A DNA stretch of 32,124 nt, from positions 1 through 32,124 of the forward strand of contig NZ_PVWF01000058.1 in assembly GCF_003003995.1 (NCBI RefSeq), given 5' to 3'. A model generated the notes under the pieces. That model ran no database searches. It was not told where the DNA came from and saw only the letters and a list, made by a program, of their open reading frames with translations. Below, in pieces: positions 8,762 to 15,827 of this stretch. The stretch comes from Pleurocapsa sp. CCALA 161. Lineage in GTDB: Bacteria > Cyanobacteriota > Cyanobacteriia > Cyanobacteriales > Xenococcaceae. How positions within the stretch are numbered: the first letter of the stretch is position 1; each line of letters opens with the position of its first letter. The position numbers and the translations under genes are program-made.

Positions 8762-9754
8762 TTACTGACTTTTGCTACCCGCCAGTAAACCATTAGTAAT
8801 AGTGCGGGCATCATATTCAAGTAAATCTAAATAGGTGGGAACTGATCCTGATTCTGTAGACAAGGAATCTACATAGAGGTTGCCCCCGAACCTTGCCCCT
8901 GTGTTTTGAGCAACCTGTTTTTGCCCTTCATCGTTGACGGTGCTTTCACAAAAAATAGTCGGCACATCGTTTGCTTGCACGGATTCAATTACTTTCTGTA
9001 CCTGCTTGGGAGTAAACTGCTGTTCGGCATTAATCGGCCACATATAAATTTCTTTCAGCCCGTAGTCGCGAGCGAGATAAGAAAATGCTCCTTCGCAGCT
9101 TACTAAATAGCGTTGCTTTGGGTCTACTTGCTGCAAGTCCGTTTGTAGTTCCTCATCAATAGCTTTTAGCTTCTGGCTATAGGCCTTAGCATTGGCGTTA
9201 TACGTATCGGCATTGGCTGGATCTAGTTGCACAAAAGCTTGACGAATATTTTCCACGTAAACTAGACCATTGCGAGGCGACATCCAGGCATGAGGGTTAG
9301 GTTGATTAGCGTAAGAGCCTTCAGCAATAGCAATCGGCTCAAGTCCCTCTGTCAACAACGCTGAGGGGACATCCTCCGCATTACCTAAAAATTGCTCAAA
9401 CCAACGTTCTAAACCCATACCGTTGTAAAGAATTAGGTCGGCATTCTGGGCTTTTACTATATCGCTAGGTGTAGGTTCGTAGCCGTGAATTTCCGCGCCA
9501 ACGCGAGTAATCGATTCTACATTCAGCTTGTCCCCTGCCACATTTTGAGCAATGTCAGCCAGGACAGTAAAGGTGGTGAGGACTTTCTTTTTACCTTCGG
9601 TGTCTGCTGATGAGTCAGCAGCAACGTCAGTTGCCGTTGTCTTTGATGTAGCTGTTGACGAATTTTTCTCGGCTCGATTACAGCCAGCGATCCACATCCC
9701 TAACGCTATGCTAAAGAATAAGATAATGCATCGCCTCAAAGTAATTTTCGCCAT
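8762..9754 (-). CDS. mntC: Manganese-binding lipoprotein of the MntCAB importer
   Basis: This 330-aa cluster A-I solute-binding protein captures Mn(II) outside the plasma membrane. The N-terminus is a lipoprotein signal (KITLRR, hydrophobic core, IAGC with C25 as lipidation site), followed by a Ser/Thr/Ala linker. Predicted metal ligands H90, H155, E221 and D296 match Synechocystis MntC (H89, H154, E220, D295) almost position for position. C220 and C269 match the disulfide reported there (C219-C268), supporting manganese over zinc; ZnuA proteins usually have a His-rich loop, absent here. It is the first gene of the mntCAB operon. There is no clear Shine-Dalgarno, but the start gives an ideal signal peptide. 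Phased AATTATGA repeats in the promoter suggest control by a response regulator such as ManR (inference). Confidence 0.94.
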   Translation of the reverse strand: MAKITLRRCIILFFSIALGMWIAGCNRAEKNSSTATSKTTATDVAADSSADTEGKKKVLTTFTVLADIAQNVAGDKLNVESITRVGAEIHGYEPTPSDIVKAQNADLILYNGMGLERWFEQFLGNAEDVPSALLTEGLEPIAIAEGSYANQPNPHAWMSPRNGLVYVENIRQAFVQLDPANADTYNANAKAYSQKLKAIDEELQTDLQQVDPKQRYLVSCEGAFSYLARDYGLKEIYMWPINAEQQFTPKQVQKVIESVQANDVPTIFCESTVNDEGQKQVAQNTGARFGGNLYVDSLSTESGSVPTYLDLLEYDARTITNGLLAGSKSQ

Positions 9755-9776
9755 AGAAAAATAAGTGAACCTGATT

Positions 9777-9817
9777 TCATAATTATATCACTTTTGTTTC
9801 ATAATTTTCTCATAATT
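9777..9817 (-). promoter_or_regulatory. mntC promoter with phased 11-bp direct repeats
   Basis: On the plus strand TCATAATT occurs at 9777-9784, 9799-9806 and 9810-9817. A degenerate copy, TCACTTTT, lies at 9788-9795. All four share an 11-bp register. On the mntC strand they read AATTATGA. A TATAAT -10 hexamer (plus-strand 9782-9787) overlaps the repeat nearest the gene, and no good -35 is present. Such tandem half-sites suit OmpR/PhoB-family regulators. In Synechocystis the OmpR-type ManR represses mntCAB when Mn is plentiful. Repeats lying across the core promoter fit repression, but the regulator's identity here is inferred. Confidence 0.5.
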
Positions 9818-10280
9818 GAGCTAATCGCGATTATGGGCGATCGCTGTTCTCATTAAAAGAGCATCAGCATGTATCCCCACGAACTATTTGAGGATTGGAG
9901 AATGTCTAGTCATTAAACTAAGACAACTTAAGATAAAAAATACTTAATAGACATAGCCAGCTAATAATTACATATTTTTTCATGAGTTTTTCTATGAGTT
10001 TTATGAGATTAAGAGATTAAAAGTAAAACTATTATAAAAGTAGGTGAATTTTACAAAAAACCAGGAGAATTATCAAACTATTCAAGCTTTTTCTTAAAAA
10101 ATAGGCTGTATAAAAAAGGCAAATTGCAACTCAATGTTGGGTTTCGCGATCGCGAAGCTAGTGCTAAAACACATTGTACCCTTGTCCTAAAGGATAAGCT
10201 TCGCTTTTAGTACCTGAATCTTCAAAATTCTCTAGTTATTCTCGATCGCTTTCTAAATTCAGAACTTAAGGAGAAAAATA
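9818..10280. other. Intergenic region between divergent mntC and the AraC gene
   Basis: This non-coding, AT-rich stretch holds upstream sequence for the plus-strand AraC gene. Its only clear structure is the palindromic element at 10143-10206. AAGGAG lies 7 nt before ATG 10281. I see no tRNA, small ORF with an RBS, or recognisable operator. Confidence 0.6.
10143..10206. repeat. Palindromic repeat element upstream of the AraC gene
   Basis: It begins with the perfect palindrome TTCGCGATCGCGAA (10143-10156). CGCGAAGCT (from 10151) then pairs with AAGCTTCGC (10197-10205). Between them CTTGTCCTAAAGGATAAG (10181-10198) forms an inner hairpin with one G-T pair. Shape and base content resemble the elements found inside coding genes of this window; here the copy is intergenic. 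Confidence 0.6.
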
Positions 10281-11243
10281 ATGAAAGACCCTATTATGTT
10301 AGAGACAGATACTGCAATGCCTTCCGCTAATTGCGGTTCGCCTCCACTACGAATACTGTCCTCATCCACTCCATCCCTTGATCGCGCTCCTAAGATGACA
10401 GTATTTCACTCCACAGGCTGTTTGGATAATCAATCTTCACGTCCTCATGCACATTCGTTTTTTGAACTGTTTTTCATTGAAGAGGGTGAAGGCTGGCACT
10501 TGGTTGGCGATCAGAAGGTTTGGGCTAAATCTGGCGATCTTTTCTTAATCGCTCCTGGTGAGGTTCACGATCCGAGTGGTCTTGATTGCGCTACTAAATG
10601 GATTGTTGGTTTTGAAGCCGAAGCGCTTAATCCAGCATACACTGATGCCAATATATTTTTAATGCTCCCTAATCCAGTAATGGAGTCGTTTCTGCCAGTC
10701 AATAACCCTAACATTAAACACTTTTCCATTCCTGAGAAAGAGCGATCGCGATGGTTAGCACTCTTTGAACAGTTAAAAAACGAACTTGGTAATCAAGAAC
10801 TTAGTTTTATAGAAGCAGCACGTGCGCTGTTGATGCTATTACTCATTGAAACCTCTAGATTCACTGAACTGCGATCGCCCCAGTTAACCAAATCTTCTAC
10901 TCAGCGAGTAACTAGGAGAGGTTCTCCAGTAGTGGAAAAAGTGTTGTGTTTCATCGCGACCAATTTTTGTAATTCTATTAGTTTACAAGAAGTCGCCAAG
11001 GAAGTTAACCTTTCTCCTGCTTACCTAACCGATCTTATTCGGCGAGAAACTGGAAAGACTGTAGGAAGCTGGATCGTCGAGCGTCGCATGGCAGAAGCAC
11101 GCCGCCTGCTACTAGAAACCGATCACTCTGTAAATCAAATTGCCGAGTCAGTAGGCTATTTTGATCCAAGCTATTTTATTCGTCTATTTCGTCGGCTTAA
11201 CGGTACAACTCCTAAAGCTTGGAGGCTTCTATATCGCAACTGA
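10281..11243 (+). CDS. AraC-family transcriptional regulator with cupin sensor domain
   Basis: This 320-aa protein has an N-terminal AraC-binding cupin domain (about 45-130, with RPHAHSFFELFFIEEGEGWH and LFLIAPGEVHDP). The C-terminal double helix-turn-helix (about 215-318) contains SLQEVAKEVNLSPAYLTDLI, VNQIAESVGYFDPSYFIRLF and KAWR. Such proteins bind a small molecule, often a sugar or aromatic acid, through the cupin and activate neighbouring genes. AAGGAG lies 7 nt before ATG 10281. It heads a run of plus-strand genes and is the only regulator in that run, so it is the obvious candidate to control the island. The ligand is unknown. A weak AT-rich hairpin follows the gene at 11347-11375. 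Confidence 0.93.
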   Translation: MKDPIMLETDTAMPSANCGSPPLRILSSSTPSLDRAPKMTVFHSTGCLDNQSSRPHAHSFFELFFIEEGEGWHLVGDQKVWAKSGDLFLIAPGEVHDPSGLDCATKWIVGFEAEALNPAYTDANIFLMLPNPVMESFLPVNNPNIKHFSIPEKERSRWLALFEQLKNELGNQELSFIEAARALLMLLLIETSRFTELRSPQLTKSSTQRVTRRGSPVVEKVLCFIATNFCNSISLQEVAKEVNLSPAYLTDLIRRETGKTVGSWIVERRMAEARRLLLETDHSVNQIAESVGYFDPSYFIRLFRRLNGTTPKAWRLLYRN

Positions 11244-11667
11244 GCGGGACATTTTCAACCTATTAACTTTCCTTAATATAGAAAATGTAATAACTTTGAA
11301 AATTTGAGAGATTGCTCTCAAAAAAATAATTGAACAAACTAAATTCTTAGTGAGTAATGTTTAATTAATCACTAAAATATCATTTTTTGCTTGATAGTTA
11401 ATTAAAAACCAAGGCTCTACAAATAACGCCGAAAAAATAACCGATTAAATCGAAAGATTTTCCCTTGTACTCGAAAGACAAGTTTCTTAGACTAAAAAAA
11501 ACAAACAATTCTGATTGAACAAGTCAATAAATTTTCTAAAACTTTAGAAAAAAAATTGCTTTAATGGCATTTTTATTATCCCAATTAATTGTTAATGGAC
11601 TTATAAATTCAAAATTAAGTTCAACATATTTTTGCATAGCTTAAATAGGCAATTAGTCAAAAGTTTG
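11244..11667. other. AT-rich intergenic region with a possible weak terminator
   Basis: About 420 nt without a supported gene. TTAGTGA (11347-11353) pairs with TCACTAA (11369-11375), with TAAT/ATTA inside, and a six-T run follows 9 nt later. This could be a weak terminator for the AraC gene. AAATCGAAAGATTT (11447-11460) is a small hairpin with a GAAA loop. An in-frame TAA at 11593-11595 limits how far the next gene could extend upstream. Confidence 0.4.
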
Positions 11668-13707
11668 ATGATAAGTAGAGAAGTATCTAACCAAATCAAA
11701 TCCATGAGACAATTTACTCAAAGTACGACATTGATGGGTTATGTGACTGAGATTAAAGAGCAGGATTCTGCCTTTAGTATCAAATGCCGTAGTGGCGATG
11801 AATTATTAATTCATGTTGCCAGAGAAACCCGATTTCAGTCCATGCAAAATTTGGATGGTATCGATCGCGATCGCTATCCAAATCCTGAAGATTTTACGCA
11901 GAATCCGTCACAATTAGTCAAAAAATATATTCATAGCGATCGCTTGGTCGCAGTTGAAGGGGTTTATTTAGAAGATGGTGAAAATCGTCGCCTTGATGCG
12001 CTCAACGTTCATCTATTGCAAACATTTGACGGGGAATTCCTGTTCGAGCAGACTCACTGGTGGCTGACCCAAATTGCTCGACTATCCGACACTTGGCTCG
12101 GCTTTTTATTCCCGAATAAAGTCACCTACGAAATTGATGATTTCCGACTCTATCAGACCAACTTAAATATTGTTGGTCTACGCACAGATGATAATCTTCA
12201 GGAAAGTTCGACTCTATCTAGGTTGATCTACGGATTATCTTCAGCTTACTTACTAACTGGTTCTGAAAGTTATCTCTCAGCTGCTCGTGCAGGAGTTCAA
12301 TATCAACGAGAAACTTTTCGCTCTTTAACCAGCGATGGCAAACATTGCTTTTGGGCATCTGGTAAGCGCAGAACCGAGTATAGCTATCAACTATACATGA
12401 CTTCTCAAAATGACGACGATCGCGGCACAATTCCCCTTTACGAACAAATATATGCGTTGGCTGGACTCGCTCAATACTATCGCATTACCCTCGATTGGGA
12501 AGTCCTCGATGATATCCTGCGCACAATTCGCACCTTTAACGATTTCTATCTCGATTTTGAATCGAAGTATGGCAAGGATGCTTTTGGGGATTACTTTTCT
12601 CACCTCGATTATGCAACCTTAAGCTGGGATAGCGAGGCTTTGGGTGATAACCAAGGGAGGAAAAACTGGAATTCTATTGGGGATCATATTCCAGCTTATC
12701 TAGTTAATGTCATGATTGCACTCGAACCTTTGCCCATCACTGATGGCAATTACGAAGAGATGCAAAAGTTTTTAGAAACCTGCAAAAAAATCCTCCGTAC
12801 CACCAGCACAATTATTATCGAGCAGTTTCCCGATCCTGACGAGAATGTGCCATTTGTAAACGAACGATTTTTGCGCAACTGGAAACCCGACCATGATTGG
12901 CGTTGGCAAAGAAATCGTGCTGTAGTCGGACACAACCTCAAGATTGCCTGGAACTTGACTCGTGTTGCCAATTATTATTACTTTTCGGCTGACAAAATTG
13001 CAACCGAGGACTGCCTCGAGGCAGCGCGAGCGAAAAAATTAGCCGACGATCTGATGAAGCTGGCAGATAAATTAGGCACTACCATGGCAGATCTTGGTGT
13101 AGATCTGTTTCGAGGCGGTATATTCGATACCTTAGAACGAAATCCTGATAACGGTTTCCCCATCGAATTTCCTTGGAGCAATACCAAAGACTTTTGGCAA
13201 CAAGAACAAGCTCTCCTCGCCTACTTAATTTTGCATGGTTGCAGTAATGAAAGTAAAGAACAAAAGCAAGAGTATTTGCGACTCGCTCAAGAGACAGCAG
13301 CTTTTTGGAATTTATTCTTTCTCGACCAAGACAGCAAAGGAATCTTTTTCCGCGTTACCGAAAGTGGAATGCCCGTAATTGAAGGTAGCTATGGCAACAA
13401 AGGCGGTCATGCCATCTCAGGCTATCATGCCTTCGAGCTAAATTATTTGGCTCATATTTATATTAGCTCTTACGTGACGAAGCAACCCTTCTGCCTGTAT
13501 TTCAAACCGAATAAAAATTGTCGCCAGCGATCGCTAAATGTCTTACCTGATTTTGTCAGACCCAATAGTTTGCAAGTCAACCGCATCAACATTGATGGCG
13601 GTGAACGGGACTCATTCGATCCTGATAATTTCCGCATTACTTTGAGCGAAAAAGAATTTCAACTGGGTTCAGAAGCAGAAATTGTTGTAGAACTGAAGCC
13701 TTTATAG
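11668..13707 (+). CDS. AGE-like (alpha/alpha)6-barrel protein with N-terminal beta domain
   Basis: A protein of about 680 aa with two parts. Residues 20-135 look like a small beta (OB-like) domain (LMGYVTEIKEQDSAFSIKCR, RLVAVEGVYLEDGENRR). The rest resembles the N-acylglucosamine 2-epimerase/cellobiose 2-epimerase superfamily: repeated helical hairpins, the GHNLKIAW motif (family GHxxExxW-like, within NRAVVGHNLKIAWNL), KDFWQQEQALLAYL, and a late KGGHAISGYHAFE. Family members epimerise or isomerise sugars with catalytic histidines; His residues are present at these motifs. Substrate and true activity are unknown, and the beta domain is unusual for simple epimerases. The start is uncertain: ATG 11668, ATG 11704 and TTG 11632 are in frame, and none has a clear RBS. 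The DJ-1 gene follows after 30 nt, so the two are probably cotranscribed. Confidence 0.7.
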   Translation: MISREVSNQIKSMRQFTQSTTLMGYVTEIKEQDSAFSIKCRSGDELLIHVARETRFQSMQNLDGIDRDRYPNPEDFTQNPSQLVKKYIHSDRLVAVEGVYLEDGENRRLDALNVHLLQTFDGEFLFEQTHWWLTQIARLSDTWLGFLFPNKVTYEIDDFRLYQTNLNIVGLRTDDNLQESSTLSRLIYGLSSAYLLTGSESYLSAARAGVQYQRETFRSLTSDGKHCFWASGKRRTEYSYQLYMTSQNDDDRGTIPLYEQIYALAGLAQYYRITLDWEVLDDILRTIRTFNDFYLDFESKYGKDAFGDYFSHLDYATLSWDSEALGDNQGRKNWNSIGDHIPAYLVNVMIALEPLPITDGNYEEMQKFLETCKKILRTTSTIIIEQFPDPDENVPFVNERFLRNWKPDHDWRWQRNRAVVGHNLKIAWNLTRVANYYYFSADKIATEDCLEAARAKKLADDLMKLADKLGTTMADLGVDLFRGGIFDTLERNPDNGFPIEFPWSNTKDFWQQEQALLAYLILHGCSNESKEQKQEYLRLAQETAAFWNLFFLDQDSKGIFFRVTESGMPVIEGSYGNKGGHAISGYHAFELNYLAHIYISSYVTKQPFCLYFKPNKNCRQRSLNVLPDFVRPNSLQVNRINIDGGERDSFDPDNFRITLSEKEFQLGSEAEIVVELKPL

Positions 13708-13737
13708 CTGAAGTCTTTGAATGTTTAGGAGAGAAAA

Positions 13738-14463
13738 ATGGCTACCCAAATCTTAGCAGGTAAGAAAATCGCTGTACTCGTCGAGACTGAATTTATTCCT
13801 GAAGAAATTAAAACATATCAAACACGCTTCCCCGAACTGGGAGCGACAGTACATTTAATGTCTCGGTTGTGGGACAATCCAACTGCGCGCTTTGTCTCCG
13901 ATATCGATGAAGTAGAAGGAGAAGTTCCCGAATACATCGACGTCAACATTGACTTTCAAAATGTGGATCTCAATGAATATGCGGCAGTCATCATGGCAGC
14001 TAACTACACCAGTGTACGTCTGCGTTACTTCCAGCCACCCGATGGTTATCCCATCTCCCCAGAGCAAACTCGAACAGCACCAGCGGTACAGTTTTTTGCA
14101 GAGGCAATGGCAAATCCCAAAATCGTCAAAGGTTTTCTCTGTCATGGATTGTGGATTCTCACCCCGATGCCAGAACTACTCAAAGGACGGCGAGTTATCT
14201 GTCATGAAGTTGTCCTCGCAGATATTGTCAATGCAGGGGCAATTTACCTGCCACCTCCGCCTAATTCTGAGCTAAACGACCCACGAAATATTGTCGTTGA
14301 TGGAGATATGGTTACAGGACACTCAGGAGGCGATGTGATTGCCTTTATCGATGCGATCGCTCACCAAATTGTCCTCCAAGAAAAAGGCGGATCGCTGCTG
14401 TCTTACGAGCGATCGCTAAGACAAACAGAGGCAGAAAAATTGCAGTTTTTACTAAAGGAGTAA
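13738..14463 (+). CDS. DJ-1/PfpI superfamily protein 1
   Basis: This 241-aa class I glutamine amidotransferase-like protein has the nucleophile elbow GFLCHG (C135, H136) and an early acidic residue in VETEF, the arrangement of DJ-1/PfpI and Hsp31-type enzymes. Known activities in the superfamily include glyoxalase III, protein deglycase, isonitrile hydratase and chaperone functions, so the reaction cannot be fixed. An AGGAG site precedes ATG 13738. It starts 30 nt after the AGE-like gene and 209 nt before a second, only distantly similar DJ-1-family gene. Pairing of two such genes with a ThDP enzyme and a glyoxalase-fold protein suggests handling of reactive alpha-keto carbonyls (inference). 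The C-terminal helix (SLRQTEAEKLQFLLKE) extends past the usual fold end. Confidence 0.85.
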   Translation: MATQILAGKKIAVLVETEFIPEEIKTYQTRFPELGATVHLMSRLWDNPTARFVSDIDEVEGEVPEYIDVNIDFQNVDLNEYAAVIMAANYTSVRLRYFQPPDGYPISPEQTRTAPAVQFFAEAMANPKIVKGFLCHGLWILTPMPELLKGRRVICHEVVLADIVNAGAIYLPPPPNSELNDPRNIVVDGDMVTGHSGGDVIAFIDAIAHQIVLQEKGGSLLSYERSLRQTEAEKLQFLLKE

Positions 14464-14672
14464 ATAGTTTTACTCGTAATGTTGTGACGAAAACTGATTT
14501 ATGTATCTTTAATCGAGCAAGTAACTACTGTCTTTGTTGTTCGACTAAGTTACTCCGCCATATCAACAGAACAGATATTTACTGGTTTTGTCTTTACTGC
14601 AAACAGCAGATGCCAACCAACAAAAGTAGAAAAAATACAAGTTTGATTTATTGGAACTAGGAGATATTACCA

Positions 14673-15527
14673 ATGACTAAAAAGATTTTAATCGTACTAT
14701 CAGAATGGGGTTATTGGGGCGAAGAATTAATTGGGCCCTTGGAAACCTTCGATGCTGCTGGATATCAAGTTGATTTTGCCACGCCAACAGGTAAAAGACC
14801 AGTTGCCATCGGTGTCAGTATGGATGCCACCTTTGTCGATCCGCCTTTAGGTCGTCCTGTGGTTTCGCAAGAAATGGCAGAGAAAGTCAGAGCAATTGAT
14901 GACCCTAGTAACCCCCGCTTAAATAATCCCAAAAGTTTAAGAGACTGGTTGCCCGAAAGACCTTACTGGAGTTCTGCTAAATTCCTGCGGGAAATGGAAG
15001 CATACTATCGCACACTTCAAGAAATCCGAGACGAAGAACTAAGCCAATACGATTCCATGTTAATCGTTGGCGGTAGTGGCCCCATGGTCGATCTAGTCAA
15101 CAACCAGAGAGTCCATGACTTGATTCTCAACTTCTACCAAATGGATAAACCCATTGCTGCCGAATGTTATGGAGTTCCTTGTCTTGCCTTTGCTCGCGAT
15201 CTTGGCGATCGCCAAAGTATTATTCGGGGCAAGCACGTTACAGGTCATTGTTTGGAATATGACTATAAAGACGGTACGGGATTTATGGGAACTAACGTCG
15301 ATCCTAGCCTAGGTAATATTAACTTTGGCCCTCCATTCTATCCATTAGAGTACATCCTGCGGGATGCTACAGGCCCTGAAGGACAATTCCATGGCAATGT
15401 TGGGCATGAAGTCTCAGTAATTGTCGATTACCCCTTCATTACAGGTCGCTCCACCCCTGACTCTTATGCTACGGGTCAAAAAGTAGTAGAAGTCTTAGAG
15501 CAAGGTTTAACCAGATACGGCTGGTAG
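14673..15527 (+). CDS. DJ-1/PfpI superfamily protein 2 (Hsp31-like)
   Basis: This 284-aa protein starts as a flavodoxin-like fold (KKILIVLSEWGYWGEEL). It has IVGGSGPMVDL (residues 131-141), which matches the GGHGxxxDL loop of Hsp31-type DJ-1 proteins. The elbow is AECYG (C165), with Tyr replacing the His usual after the Cys. The acidic partner is probably in WGEELIGPLE. The end of the chain (GHEVSVIVDYPFITGRSTPDS) resembles the Hsp31 C-terminal segment that carries TGQNPxS. TAGGAG lies before ATG 14673. The Cys-Tyr pair suggests that activity may differ from classic glyoxalase III enzymes (Cys-His). It probably works with the upstream DJ-1 gene; no substrate can be assigned. Confidence 0.85.
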   Translation: MTKKILIVLSEWGYWGEELIGPLETFDAAGYQVDFATPTGKRPVAIGVSMDATFVDPPLGRPVVSQEMAEKVRAIDDPSNPRLNNPKSLRDWLPERPYWSSAKFLREMEAYYRTLQEIRDEELSQYDSMLIVGGSGPMVDLVNNQRVHDLILNFYQMDKPIAAECYGVPCLAFARDLGDRQSIIRGKHVTGHCLEYDYKDGTGFMGTNVDPSLGNINFGPPFYPLEYILRDATGPEGQFHGNVGHEVSVIVDYPFITGRSTPDSYATGQKVVEVLEQGLTRYGW

Positions 15528-15563
15528 TAGATCGTCAAGTTTGAATTGATGGGTTGAGATTAG

Positions 15564-15605
15564 GTAGTAGGTAGTAGGTAGTAGGTAGTAGGTAGTAGGT
15601 AGTAG
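15564..15605. repeat. GTAGTAG heptamer tandem repeat, six copies
   Basis: Six perfect head-to-tail copies of the 7-mer GTAGTAG. This is a cyanobacterial short tandemly repeated repetitive (STRR) type sequence. The same heptamer in opposite orientation (CTACTAC) lies at 22422-22456, so the pair brackets the block from the ThDP gene to the VOC gene. Confidence 0.9.
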
Positions 15606-15705
15606 GTAGAAAACTCATTACTCATTACTCAAAACGAATTTGACGACCTAGTAGTGAAAGAGACGTTGCTGATTAAAAGTATGACGTACAAAACAATACT
15701 GTTCA

Positions 15706-15726
15706 TAGCTTTTAGCTTTTAGCTTT
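15706..15726. repeat. TAGCTTT heptamer tandem repeat, three copies
   Basis: Three perfect 7-mer copies. The same unit recurs at 20336-20369 in the same orientation and at 19878-19899 inverted. Confidence 0.85.
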
Positions 15727-15827
15727 TAAATGCTACCCAGTAAAAGCATGTCCTTGTCTTTGCGCCTTTGCCCCGAACTAAGCGGGATAAACGTCTTTGC
15801 GCCAGACCTAACTAAAAGAAAAAAATC

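Larger units (their letters stand above)
15528..15827. other. Repeat-filled intergenic region before the ThDP enzyme gene
   Basis: Three heptamer tracts lie here: GTAGTAG six times (15564-15605), CTCATTA about two and a half times (15614-15630) and TAGCTTT three times (15706-15726). After these, GTCTTTGCGCC (about 15756) recurs as GTCTTTGCGCC near 15791. No gene is visible. The leader of the ThDP gene lacks a strong RBS. Confidence 0.75.

Noticed and set aside
10143-10206. AraC operator or terminator
   Set aside because: The structure resembles the dispersed palindromic elements of this window and has no T-run or direct-repeat half-sites typical of AraC sites.
14464-14672. Possible RNA gene between the two DJ-1 genes
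   Set aside because: I found no cloverleaf, CCA-end or strong hairpin; it is simply AT-rich leader sequence.
15564-15630. Tandem repeats as a CRISPR array
   Set aside because: Units are contiguous 7-mers without spacers; there is no leader and no cas gene nearby.
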